DNA from: Nitrospira sp.
Lineage (GTDB): Bacteria > Nitrospirota > Nitrospiria > Nitrospirales > Nitrospiraceae
Assembly (NCBI GenBank): GCA_016873525.1
Contig: VGXD01000030.1
Span: forward strand, 1-13,305
Direction of reading: 5' to 3'
Length of the DNA: 13,305 nucleotides
A program made the translations under genes and the position numbers. Every line of letters starts with the position of its first letter. The first letter of the stretch is position 1. The notes under the pieces were generated by a model. The model saw only the letters and a list, made by a program, of their open reading frames with translations. It was not told where the DNA came from and did not search any database. Positions 7,303 to 13,305 of the stretch are shown piece after piece.

Positions 7303-8327
7303 CGGCCGCACGCATGAGGGCGACAGGGACGATTCGGACGCTGGTGCTGGGCGGAGCGCTGGCAACCGTTGCGGTGGCGGTCGGCATGGTCGGCTGCACG
7401 CTGCTTCAAAGCGAGCAGGTCTCCAAAGGCCAGAAGCTCTACGCCCATTACTGCATGCATTGTCATGGCGAGCACGGCCAGCAGAACGAGGGCTACAATT
7501 GGGGACAGATGCCGGACCCCCGTCCCAAGGATTTGTCCAACAAGGGGGAAATGTCCACCTTCAAGGATGAGGAAATCTTCGGGACGATTTCACGCGACAT
7601 GAAGGATACGACGCCGGAGGTCGGGGACAAGATCGGGGATGACGAGTTTGCCGTTCCGACCATGCCCACCTTCAAGTACACGCTGTCGGAAGAAGAAATC
7701 TGGTCGATCGTGGCCTACGTCCGGACGCTGCACGGGATGCAGCTGGCCTATAACGTGGACGGACGAAAGAAAGAATTGCAGGACCAACTCCAGGCCGCGC
7801 AGCAAAAGTCCGACCAGGCCAAACAGGCGCTGGAGGCGGCGGAGAAGAAGGCGGAAGACGAGGCGGAGAAAAAGGGCGTCGACGCGGACGATGCCGCCAC
7901 GGCCAAAGAGCAGGAAGCCAACGTGGCGGCCGTCAAGGAGCTGGAAGCCGCCAAGACGGCCCTGGCCAACTTTACCGCTCGTCCGAAGTTTGCGGCGGCG
8001 CAGCGGCCGGATCTGACGATGTCGGAGGCGGAGGCGGCCAAGTCGGCGGAGACCGGCAAGCGACTCTACGCCAACAAGTACGGCTGCAACGCCTGTCATC
8101 GGGTGGGTGAGGCCGGCGGGTTGGTTGGTCCGGCGCTGGATCGGGCCGGCTTCCGTCTGAACAGCACCTGGGTCTATCGCTGGGTGAAGTCTCCGCAGGG
8201 CATGAAGCCGGAGACCCGGATGCCCAATCTCGGGGTCAGCGATCCCGATGCCAAGGCCCTCTCGATGTATTTGGCGACGCTGCGGGCGCCCCAAGCCGAG
8301 AAGCCGATCGAGAAGGCGTCCCACTGA
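7299..8327 (+). CDS. Di-haem cytochrome c with coiled-coil spacer, possible lipoprotein
   Basis: Predicted 342-residue periplasmic cytochrome c with two haem domains. The N-terminal hydrophobic stretch (~12-32) ends in GMVGC (C33), an imperfect lipobox. Domain 1 (~40-148) has CMHCH (C52, C55, H56) with M122 in VPTMPT as likely ligand. A highly charged Ala/Glu/Lys coiled coil fills ~155-222. Domain 2 (~245-332) has CNACH (C263, C266, H267) and M308 in ETRMPN. Its ATG overlaps the preceding TGA as ATGA, so translational coupling with the EB_dh gene is likely. It ends the respiratory cluster and could be the terminal wire that swaps electrons with soluble cytochromes or with another enzyme. The spacer sets the two haems apart, or mediates dimerisation, by inference. 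Both haem motifs are unambiguous. Confidence 0.92.
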   Translation: MTAARMRATGTIRTLVLGGALATVAVAVGMVGCTLLQSEQVSKGQKLYAHYCMHCHGEHGQQNEGYNWGQMPDPRPKDLSNKGEMSTFKDEEIFGTISRDMKDTTPEVGDKIGDDEFAVPTMPTFKYTLSEEEIWSIVAYVRTLHGMQLAYNVDGRKKELQDQLQAAQQKSDQAKQALEAAEKKAEDEAEKKGVDADDAATAKEQEANVAAVKELEAAKTALANFTARPKFAAAQRPDLTMSEAEAAKSAETGKRLYANKYGCNACHRVGEAGGLVGPALDRAGFRLNSTWVYRWVKSPQGMKPETRMPNLGVSDPDAKALSMYLATLRAPQAEKPIEKASH

Positions 8328-8418
8328 CGAATTGGGTTCGCCGGTCTGTCTCTTACGCAGAGGCTTGCGTGTTTGGCCGTCCCATCCTTGAAGCGGCCGG
8401 CGTCCGAGATCAGCGCGT

Positions 8419-9327
8419 TCACGAAAGAAAGCCCGCCCAGATTCCAGCCAGGATTGCCGCTCCGACCCAGACATGTTGCTTGAACAAGGCCAAGGCTCGG
8501 GCCGGAGAAACTGCGCCTCGAAGCTGCGTAACTTGGCAGACAGAAAGCACGCCGACGCCGACGAGGGCGGCGTAGAAGGCCGGCCCGAGGCCGAGCAGCC
8601 GACCGGCGCCGCCGAGCAGGATCAGCATTCCGCCCATGGCCAGGGCGACCGCCAGCCAGGTCAGCGAACCGAAGAAAATAGCCGAGGACTTGACCCCGAT
8701 TTTCCTATCGTCGTCGCGGTCCTGTAGCGCGTAAATCGTGTCATAGGCCAGGGCCCAGCAGATCGTGCTTCCGTACAGGAGCCAGGCTGGAGCCGCGAGT
8801 TCGTTTCGGACTGCGGCCCAGGCCATGATCACCCCCCATCCGAAGGCCATGCCGAGGACCGCTTGGGGAATGTGGAAGAGCCGTTTGGAGAAGGGGTAGA
8901 GGGCGGCAAGTAACAGGGCCACCGGGCTTAGGAACAGGGCGAGCCGGTTCAGAAACAGCAGGAGCAAGGCGGCGAGCGAGACCAGCGCCATGACGACGGC
9001 CAGGGCTTGAGATGGACTCAGGGCGCCGCTGGCCAAGGGACGCGTCTGGGTCCGCGCAACCTGGCGGTCGAAGGAGCGGTCCGCCAGGTCGTTCATCACG
9101 ACGCCGGCGCTTCGCATCAGGAAGGAGCCGAGTAGGAAAATGACCAGGAGGCTGAACGGCGGCCTCCCTCCTGCGGCCAGGGTGAGCCCCCACAGGGTCG
9201 GGAGTGCGAGCAACCATGTGCCGGCCTGGCTGGAGAGGCGAACCAGGCGCGCCAGCGTCGGCCAATCGAGGCCGCTCTGCGAAGCCCCGGCTGGTCCTGA
9301 CGGGGCTGATGCGGGGCAGTCGGACAT
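8419..9327 (-). CDS. ubiA: UbiA-family aromatic prenyltransferase (4-hydroxybenzoate polyprenyltransferase-like)
   Basis: Predicted 302-residue integral membrane prenyltransferase of quinone biosynthesis, joining a polyprenyl diphosphate to an aromatic acid such as 4-hydroxybenzoate. Both Asp-rich, Mg-diphosphate-binding motifs are present: N79-D80-x2-D83-x3-D87 (MNDLADRSFD), and Y195-D196 then D203-x-D205-D206-D207 (YDTIYALQDRDDD). KIGVKSSAIFFG follows the second motif, as in E. coli UbiA. About eight to nine helices are visible, and the length matches the family (~290). The ATG has AAGG about 8 bases upstream. It is convergent with the cytochrome cluster (91-base gap) and divergent from the next gene. 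Nitrospira-type bacteria are expected to use menaquinone, where a UbiA relative (MqnP-like) acts in the futalosine route, so the substrate is open. The supply of quinone links it to the respiratory cluster only loosely. Confidence 0.87.
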   Translation of the reverse strand: MSDCPASAPSGPAGASQSGLDWPTLARLVRLSSQAGTWLLALPTLWGLTLAAGGRPPFSLLVIFLLGSFLMRSAGVVMNDLADRSFDRQVARTQTRPLASGALSPSQALAVVMALVSLAALLLLFLNRLALFLSPVALLLAALYPFSKRLFHIPQAVLGMAFGWGVIMAWAAVRNELAAPAWLLYGSTICWALAYDTIYALQDRDDDRKIGVKSSAIFFGSLTWLAVALAMGGMLILLGGAGRLLGLGPAFYAALVGVGVLSVCQVTQLRGAVSPARALALFKQHVWVGAAILAGIWAGFLS

Positions 9328-9399
9328 GCGAAGGACCTTAGCGCAAGCGGGAAAACCCTGTCAACGATGCGGTGGGCCGGCGGTGTCATGCCTTTATGG

Positions 9400-9428
9400 T
9401 TGCCTTGCGGGGTGGTTTCCGGTATATA
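9400..9428 (+). promoter_or_regulatory. Candidate sigma70 promoter for the pseudocaspase lipoprotein gene
   Basis: TTGCCT (9400-9405) and TATATA (9423-9428) are 17 bases apart in the 163-base divergent gap between ubiA and the next + strand gene. Each box matches consensus at about four of six positions. The start codon lies about 60 bases downstream. Confidence 0.35.
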
Positions 9429-9490
9429 CCTGGTCTGTGTGGGCTGTGGCTGCTTTTCTTGTCTTCCCCCCTCGATGGACTCCCCTCGTG

Positions 9491-11398
9491 ATGCGGCTTG
9501 TCGTCATGCTTCTCCTGTCGGCAGGGCTGACGGGGTGCGGCGGGCTCACGTCAAGGCCTTGGTTTGGAACGGACTCGCAGGGGTATTGGCTTCCCTTGAC
9601 GGTGACGCTGAAGCTGGACGCCACGGTGACTGCTGCCGCGCTCCACTATGCGAATGCCTGTCAGCAGCAGGTGGCGCTTCCTATCCACGACCGTCTCAAG
9701 TCTTCTTTGTCGCGCGAAATCGGCATGGTCTTCGAGCGGGTGCAGGTGGCGGGGGCTCCCGCCAAGGGCCAGTCTCGTGAAATGCCGGATGGAGAGGTGC
9801 AGGTGGCGCTGGGACTCAAAGAGCTGGAACTCTTTATCCCTCGGAACGACTCGAATAGTTATCCGGCAATGGTGACGCTCGGGGCGACGGTGACCTATGT
9901 GGATGCCGGAGGGGCGACGCTCTTTACGAAGAAGCTTCGAGCGGAAGCCAAGGGCGAGGTGGATACGGAGCGGGGCAATTGCGAAGTGGGCGGACTCGAA
10001 GGCGTGGTCAACGAAGCGGTGATGAAACTGGCGCAGGGCATCAAGAGGCACTTGGGAACGTCGATTAAAATTCAACAGGCCGCCAAGACGCGCAAGGGCG
10101 GCGATCGGCCGATTCCGGCTGCCGCAGAGGCGCCGGCTCGAGACCGTGCGACATCGGCTGCGGCGCCGACCACGGCCCCAGCGCAGGCCTCCGGCAGGCG
10201 TTCCGCCGGGGCGTCCTCGCTGTCGTTCCGCGCCATGTTGAAAGACGAAAGCCAGAATCAGGTCCTTGAAAGCGGGGAGCAGGTCACGGTGAAAGTGGAA
10301 GTCAAAAACGCCGGGACAGAGGTCGCCCAAGGCGTGACGGTGGCGCTGAGCGGAAGTTCCGAGCTGGTGCAGGCACTGACCAATCCCATCCCGGTCGGCG
10401 ATCTCCAGCCCGGCGAGACCAAACGGGTGGAGGCGAGCGGGCTGGTACCTCCCGTGTCGGCGGTACAACAGGCCGAGCTGATCGTGGAGGTGCGCGCTCC
10501 CGGCGGGACCGGACTGCCTGGACCCAAAAAGTTCATCGCGGCGCTGCGTCCGGCCAAGACGCCGCACATCGAGGTGCTCTCGGTGGATGTGGATCAGGTT
10601 CCCAATCCGGTGCGCGGGTTCGAGCGGCGCAAGGCGGCGGGGATTGCGATCGGTGTCGGGGCGTTTCGGGATACGGACCTGCCCGGCCTCCCCTTTGCCG
10701 TCCGCGACGCCGAGGTGATGGCCAAGTATCTGCGCGCGACCGTGGGCATCCCGACCAAACGGGTCAAGCTGATGACGAACGAACAGGCCCTCAAGGAAGA
10801 CTTTGCGGAAGCCTTTGAGGACTGGCTCCCCCGGCAGGTTGAGGAAGACGGACTGGTGGTGGTCTTTTTTTCCGGCCGAGGGATGGTCGATCCGGCCACC
10901 GGGGCGGTGTTGCTGCTGCCGCACGAGGGGAGTCCGGAGTCCCCCTCCCGCGCGTTTTCCCTGCGGCGCCTCCAGACGGCGCTGGCGCGTTTGCCGATCC
11001 AGCAGGCGGTGCTGTTGCTGGACGTCACGCTGACGGCGTCCTCGTCCGCCGGGTCCTCGGTGGGCACGGCTGCGGCCAAGGAGGCAGCCTGGGACGTGCC
11101 GGCCGGAGGCAGTGGGAAGATCGTGCAGGTGGTCGGGGTGCGCAAGAGCCAGCAGGCGCATCAGTACGAGCAGGGGAAGCACGGGCTGTTTACCTATTAC
11201 CTGCTCAAGGGGCTGGGGGGTGAAGCGGATCGGGATGGCAACGGGATCGTGAGCGTCGGCGAACTCTGCGGCTATGCGCGCGTGCAGGTTTCACGGACGG
11301 CCAAGGCGGAATACGGGGAGGAGCAGGACCCCGTCTGCGTGCCGGCCATTGGTCCGGATGCAAAGGCCTGGGGCGCTCCCTTGGCGAGGGTCCAATAA
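9491..11398 (+). CDS. Lipoprotein with LptE/TolB-like N-domain, CARDB-like domain and inactive caspase-like (C14) domain
   Basis: Predicted 635-residue lipoprotein. MRLVVMLLLSAGLTGC gives a perfect lipobox (LTGC, C16), which is why ATG 9491 is chosen although the frame opens upstream across ubiA. Residues ~30-195 form an alpha/beta domain like periplasmic auxiliary lipoproteins (fold guess). An Ala/Pro-rich linker spans ~200-242, a CARDB/Ig-like beta domain ~245-352 (VKVEVKNAGTEVAQGVTV), and a caspase-like domain ~380-600 (AIGVGAFRDTDLPGLPFAVRDAE). In active C14 enzymes the dyad sits in YSGHG and DxC. Here these read FFSGRG (R463 for His) and LLDVTLTA (T513 for Cys), so peptidase activity should be lost. 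An EF-hand-like loop DRDGNGIVSVGE (580-591) follows HGLFTYYLLKG, as in many bacterial caspase homologues. It probably works as an envelope binding or scaffold protein; the target is unknown. Confidence 0.85.
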   Translation: MRLVVMLLLSAGLTGCGGLTSRPWFGTDSQGYWLPLTVTLKLDATVTAAALHYANACQQQVALPIHDRLKSSLSREIGMVFERVQVAGAPAKGQSREMPDGEVQVALGLKELELFIPRNDSNSYPAMVTLGATVTYVDAGGATLFTKKLRAEAKGEVDTERGNCEVGGLEGVVNEAVMKLAQGIKRHLGTSIKIQQAAKTRKGGDRPIPAAAEAPARDRATSAAAPTTAPAQASGRRSAGASSLSFRAMLKDESQNQVLESGEQVTVKVEVKNAGTEVAQGVTVALSGSSELVQALTNPIPVGDLQPGETKRVEASGLVPPVSAVQQAELIVEVRAPGGTGLPGPKKFIAALRPAKTPHIEVLSVDVDQVPNPVRGFERRKAAGIAIGVGAFRDTDLPGLPFAVRDAEVMAKYLRATVGIPTKRVKLMTNEQALKEDFAEAFEDWLPRQVEEDGLVVVFFSGRGMVDPATGAVLLLPHEGSPESPSRAFSLRRLQTALARLPIQQAVLLLDVTLTASSSAGSSVGTAAAKEAAWDVPAGGSGKIVQVVGVRKSQQAHQYEQGKHGLFTYYLLKGLGGEADRDGNGIVSVGELCGYARVQVSRTAKAEYGEEQDPVCVPAIGPDAKAWGAPLARVQ

Positions 11399-11451
11399 GA
11401 CGATGGGCTTGTCTCGGCGCCCCCCTCCGCAGAACTCAATCCTCGAATCGG

Positions 11452-11481
11452 TTGACAGGCTTACAGCCTCCTGAGTATGAT
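11452..11481 (+). promoter_or_regulatory. Sigma70-type promoter of the tRNA-Thr gene
   Basis: A perfect -35 box TTGACA (11452-11457) and TATGAT (11476-11481; five of six to TATAAT) lie 18 bases apart. The predicted start near 11488 leaves a 5' leader of about 55 bases before the tRNA. The bases after the -10 box (GCCTCTCCG) are G+C-rich, as at many stable-RNA promoters under growth-rate control. Confidence 0.75.
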
Positions 11482-11542
11482 GCCTCTCCGTGTCCAAGCC
11501 CCCATCGAATCCCTCGGTTTTGTCGTAGGCGCAGAACTGGCG

Positions 11543-11617
11543 GCCGGCGTAGCTCAGTGGTAGAGCAGCTGATTCGTAATCAGCAGGTCGGTGGTTCAAT
11601 CCCACTCGCCGGCTCCA
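11543..11617 (+). tRNA. tRNA-Thr (anticodon CGU)
   Basis: The full cloverleaf can be folded: acceptor GCCGGCG (11543-11549) pairs with CGCCGGC (11607-11613), the discriminator is T, and CCA (11615-11617) is encoded. The D stem is GCTC/GAGC. The anticodon stem is GCTGA/TCAGC around loop TTCGTAA, so the anticodon is CGT, reading ACG codons (Thr). The T arm is GGTGG-TTCAATC-CCACT with one G-T wobble. The gene stands alone between the promoter at 11452-11481 and the PAP2 gene. The 219 bases from 11618 to 11836 hold no coding frame I can support and no clear U-tract terminator. Confidence 0.97.
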
Positions 11618-11836
11618 GTTTGTTCACGCGACTTTTCCCATGACTCCAATCCGCATTTGTGGTAGAAATACTTCGTCTGGCCTCGTGCATTGCAATTGAT
11701 CGAAGTGGCCTCCCCGCCGGTCCCTCCCCACGAAGTTTCTGGTCCATCGCACAGGCTGTCTGAACTGTTTGCGTGGATTGCAGGAGGGGGATCGTCGGCG
11801 GACTGCGCAAGGAATCGAGAAGGAATCGGACCGACG

Positions 11837-12724
11837 ATGGCCTCAGGAACTGCTGAAAAATCAAAGGCTCTTCGCTCCTGGGTGAGGCTGGCCGGCTTGG
11901 GGTTGTGTTGTTGCCTGGTTCTTGGCCCGGGCGCCTGGCAGGGTCTGGTCTATGCGGCGGGCAGCCAGCCGACGCAGGATGTCGTCAAGGAAGAATCTAT
12001 CACCGAGGGGGTCAAGACCGTGGTCGAGGATGCGAAGGCGCTCATCGTCTCGCCCTTGAGCATGGACCGCTACGACGCCCTGAAGCTGGGTGGAGCCATG
12101 GCGGTGGTGGGAGGCATGTTTGCCGCCGACCATTCGATCAAAGACCTTGTCCAACGTAACAGTACGACCAAGGGACGAGACATAGCCGACAAGGTGAATA
12201 CCTGGGGAAGCCCCGGCACCTTGCTGGGGCTCAACGCCGGCGTGATCGCCATCGGGGTGGCCGGCGAGTCCTATGGGGCGAGCAGCAAGTTAAAGGACAC
12301 GGGGTTGGTCAGCTTCGAGGCGGAAGGCTTTGCGATCGTGGCGACCTCCGCGCTCAAGCTGGTGACGGGCCGCGCGCGGCCCGAGGCCAATCAGGGCACC
12401 ACCCATTTTCGTCCCTTCACCGGGTTGGATGGTTCCTTCGCGTCTACGCATGCCTCAGCGAGTTTTGCCGTGGCGACGGTGTTCGCGGAGCGGTACCAAG
12501 GGGCCGGGTGGCTGGCCTATCCCATCGCCCTGGCCATCTCCGGCGCCAGGGTCTATACCAACAAGCACTTTTCGTCCGATGTGGTTGCCGGCGCCTTGAT
12601 CGGCTACGGGTTGGGGCACTTCCTCAACGCGCGGCATTCGGACGATCCGACGGACTGGAAGATCCGTCCCATGGCGATGGAGCGGGGGACCGGCGGGGGC
12701 ATCATGATCGGGAAGCAGTTCTAG
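11837..12724 (+). CDS. Exported PAP2-superfamily lipid phosphatase-like protein
   Basis: Predicted 295-residue protein with a signal peptide (~11-41, hydrophobic with CCC at 24-26, cleavage near VYA/AG). The type-2 phosphatidic acid phosphatase signature is complete but for one block: K174-x6-R181-P182 (KLVTGRARP), S203-T-H205 (FASTH where PSGH is usual), and R238-x5-H244-x3-D248 (RVYTNKHFSSD). H205 is the expected general acid and H244 the nucleophile. Helices around 83-98, 130-145, 165-178, 205-220, 225-240 and 248-262 fit the fold. Likely substrates are phosphatidic acid, lysophosphatidic acid or undecaprenyl diphosphate. ATG 11837 is chosen because it starts just before the signal peptide and has AAGGA about 12 bases upstream; the frame is open back to 11690. 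The DgkA gene follows after 29 bases, so the two are probably co-transcribed. Confidence 0.86.
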   Translation: MASGTAEKSKALRSWVRLAGLGLCCCLVLGPGAWQGLVYAAGSQPTQDVVKEESITEGVKTVVEDAKALIVSPLSMDRYDALKLGGAMAVVGGMFAADHSIKDLVQRNSTTKGRDIADKVNTWGSPGTLLGLNAGVIAIGVAGESYGASSKLKDTGLVSFEAEGFAIVATSALKLVTGRARPEANQGTTHFRPFTGLDGSFASTHASASFAVATVFAERYQGAGWLAYPIALAISGARVYTNKHFSSDVVAGALIGYGLGHFLNARHSDDPTDWKIRPMAMERGTGGGIMIGKQF

Positions 12725-12753
12725 CCGGCAAGCGTCGAGTGACGAGCGATGGC

Positions 12754-13128
12754 ATGACACGGGACGCCAAGACAACCGCGTTGCACCGACTCCTCAGAAA
12801 ATTTTCCTTTGCCTGGGCCGGACTCACGGCCGCCTATCGATCGGAGCAGAGCTTCCGCATCCAACTGGCCGTATCCGCTGCGGCCCTGCTGGCGGGCGTC
12901 CTGCTGGGGCTCACGCAGTTGGAATGGCTCTGTGTGACGATCGCGATCGGCACCGTCCTATCGCTCGAACTGCTGAACACCATGATCGAGAAAACGCTCG
13001 ATCTGCTCCATCCGGCGCAGCACGAGCGGGTGAAGTTCATCAAAGACGTGTCGGCTGCGGCGGTCCTGGTTTCGTCGCTCGCGGCGGCGATCGTCGGGCT
13101 GGTCGTGTTTTCCCGCCATTTTTTTTGA
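12754..13128 (+). CDS. dgkA: DgkA-family diacylglycerol/undecaprenol kinase
   Basis: Predicted 124-residue membrane kinase, close to the usual ~120. It transfers phosphate from ATP to diacylglycerol or, in many bacteria, undecaprenol, at the inner face of the cytoplasmic membrane. Family features are RSEQSFRIQ (29-37, with E31), LELLNTMIEKTLDLL (71-85, with E72, N75 and E79 as metal/active-site positions), and KFIKDVSAAAVL (94-105). Three helices are visible (~35-52, 57-76, 100-120). It lies 29 bases after the PAP2-type phosphatase. Start ATG 12754 is preferred; an in-frame GTG at 12739 would add five residues, and neither has a strong ribosome site. Which lipid it uses cannot be told from sequence; the HPAQHERVKFIKD region resembles the undecaprenol kinase side of the family. 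Confidence 0.9.
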   Translation: MTRDAKTTALHRLLRKFSFAWAGLTAAYRSEQSFRIQLAVSAAALLAGVLLGLTQLEWLCVTIAIGTVLSLELLNTMIEKTLDLLHPAQHERVKFIKDVSAAAVLVSSLAAAIVGLVVFSRHFF

Positions 13129-13162
13129 CGCGCGCGAGGCGGGGGCAGACGGTGCCCTCGGC

Positions 13163-13192
13163 TTGACAGGCTCTTGACGCTGACGCTATCCT
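13163..13192 (+). promoter_or_regulatory. Candidate sigma70 promoter for the gene at the window end
   Basis: TTGACA (13163-13168) and TATCCT (13187-13192) lie 18 bases apart. Transcription would begin near 13198-13200, only a few bases before the ATG at 13203. Confidence 0.5.
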
Positions 13193-13202
13193 CCCACGAC
13201 CG

Positions 13203-13305
13203 ATGCCATCCAAACACAGCAAGCTTCCGATACGAGTGCGGCGCGACAACTCGGCCGGCGTGACGAAGGCCCGCGTCACACCTTCGGCGAAGGATTCGGC
13301 CCCCC
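13203..13305 (+). CDS. Start of an unidentified gene, cut by the window end
   Basis: An ATG-started frame stays open for its 34 visible codons to the window end. The product begins MPSKHSKLPIRVRRDN and is basic and hydrophilic with Ala/Thr/Ser; no domain can be recognised. No ribosome site precedes the ATG, but the promoter at 13163-13192 points straight at it, so the message may be leaderless, or the real start may lie further downstream (for example GTG 13236). Coding status is tentative. Confidence 0.35.
   Translation, partial: MPSKHSKLPIRVRRDNSAGVTKARVTPSAKDSAP

Noticed and set aside
8355..8398. Possible two-way terminator between the convergent cytochrome c and ubiA genes
   Set aside because: ACGCA/TGCGT and GGCCG/CGGCC give only 5-bp stems and no U-tract on either strand; too weak to call.
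9140..9490. Upstream extension of the pseudocaspase gene
   Set aside because: It overlaps ubiA antisense and would bury a perfect lipoprotein signal that begins at ATG 9491.
9551..11182. 543-codon open frame on the - strand
   Set aside because: Antisense to the pseudocaspase lipoprotein; the translation is Arg/His/Leu-rich without recognisable domains.
11678..11704. Short inverted repeat near the PAP2 upstream region (ACTTCG/CGAAGT)
   Set aside because: Six-base arms with a long loop and no U-tract; could arise by chance.

Overview
The window looks like part of a Nitrospira-type chromosome (phylum Nitrospirota). This is inferred from gene content, not from a database match. The evidence is high G+C, a Rieske/cytochrome b pair followed by a long cytochrome bd-like subunit that has no visible CydB partner, and an ethylbenzene-dehydrogenase-type haem-b subunit resembling those of nitrite-oxidizer respiration. 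Leptospirillum or another Nitrospirota relative remains possible.

Region 1 (11-8327, all + strand) is one respiratory cluster of eight genes: a PRC-barrel/Rieske fusion; a one-piece cytochrome b with a b6-like haem spacing; an unrecognised five-helix membrane protein with a charged tail; a 616-residue CydA-like multi-haem membrane subunit; two membrane-anchored mono-haem cytochromes c; a periplasmic EB_dh-family haem-b protein with a C-terminal anchor; and a di-haem cytochrome c with a coiled-coil spacer. Gaps are short (16-91 bases) and the last two genes overlap by an ATGA. No cytochrome c1 is present. The simplest reading is a quinol-oxidizing (or, run backwards, quinone-reducing) bc-like core, extended by a bd-like membrane module and an electron wire carrying four c-haems plus one predicted b-haem. 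The subunit set suggests a respiratory supercomplex.

Region 2 (8419-11398) has a UbiA-family prenyltransferase on the - strand, convergent with the respiratory cluster. It is divergent from a lipoprotein whose C-terminal caspase-like (peptidase C14) domain has lost both catalytic residues.

Region 3 (11399-11617) holds a consensus-like sigma70 promoter and a complete tRNA-Thr(CGU) with encoded CCA.

Region 4 (11837-13128) holds an exported PAP2-type lipid phosphatase followed by a DgkA-family lipid kinase, a pair that could act in opposite directions on lipid phosphates. The window closes with a good promoter placed almost directly at the start of an open frame that runs off the end.

No mobile element, CRISPR array, integrase or phage gene was seen. 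No gap between genes exceeds about 220 bases. The long antisense frames are shadows of G+C-rich genes.
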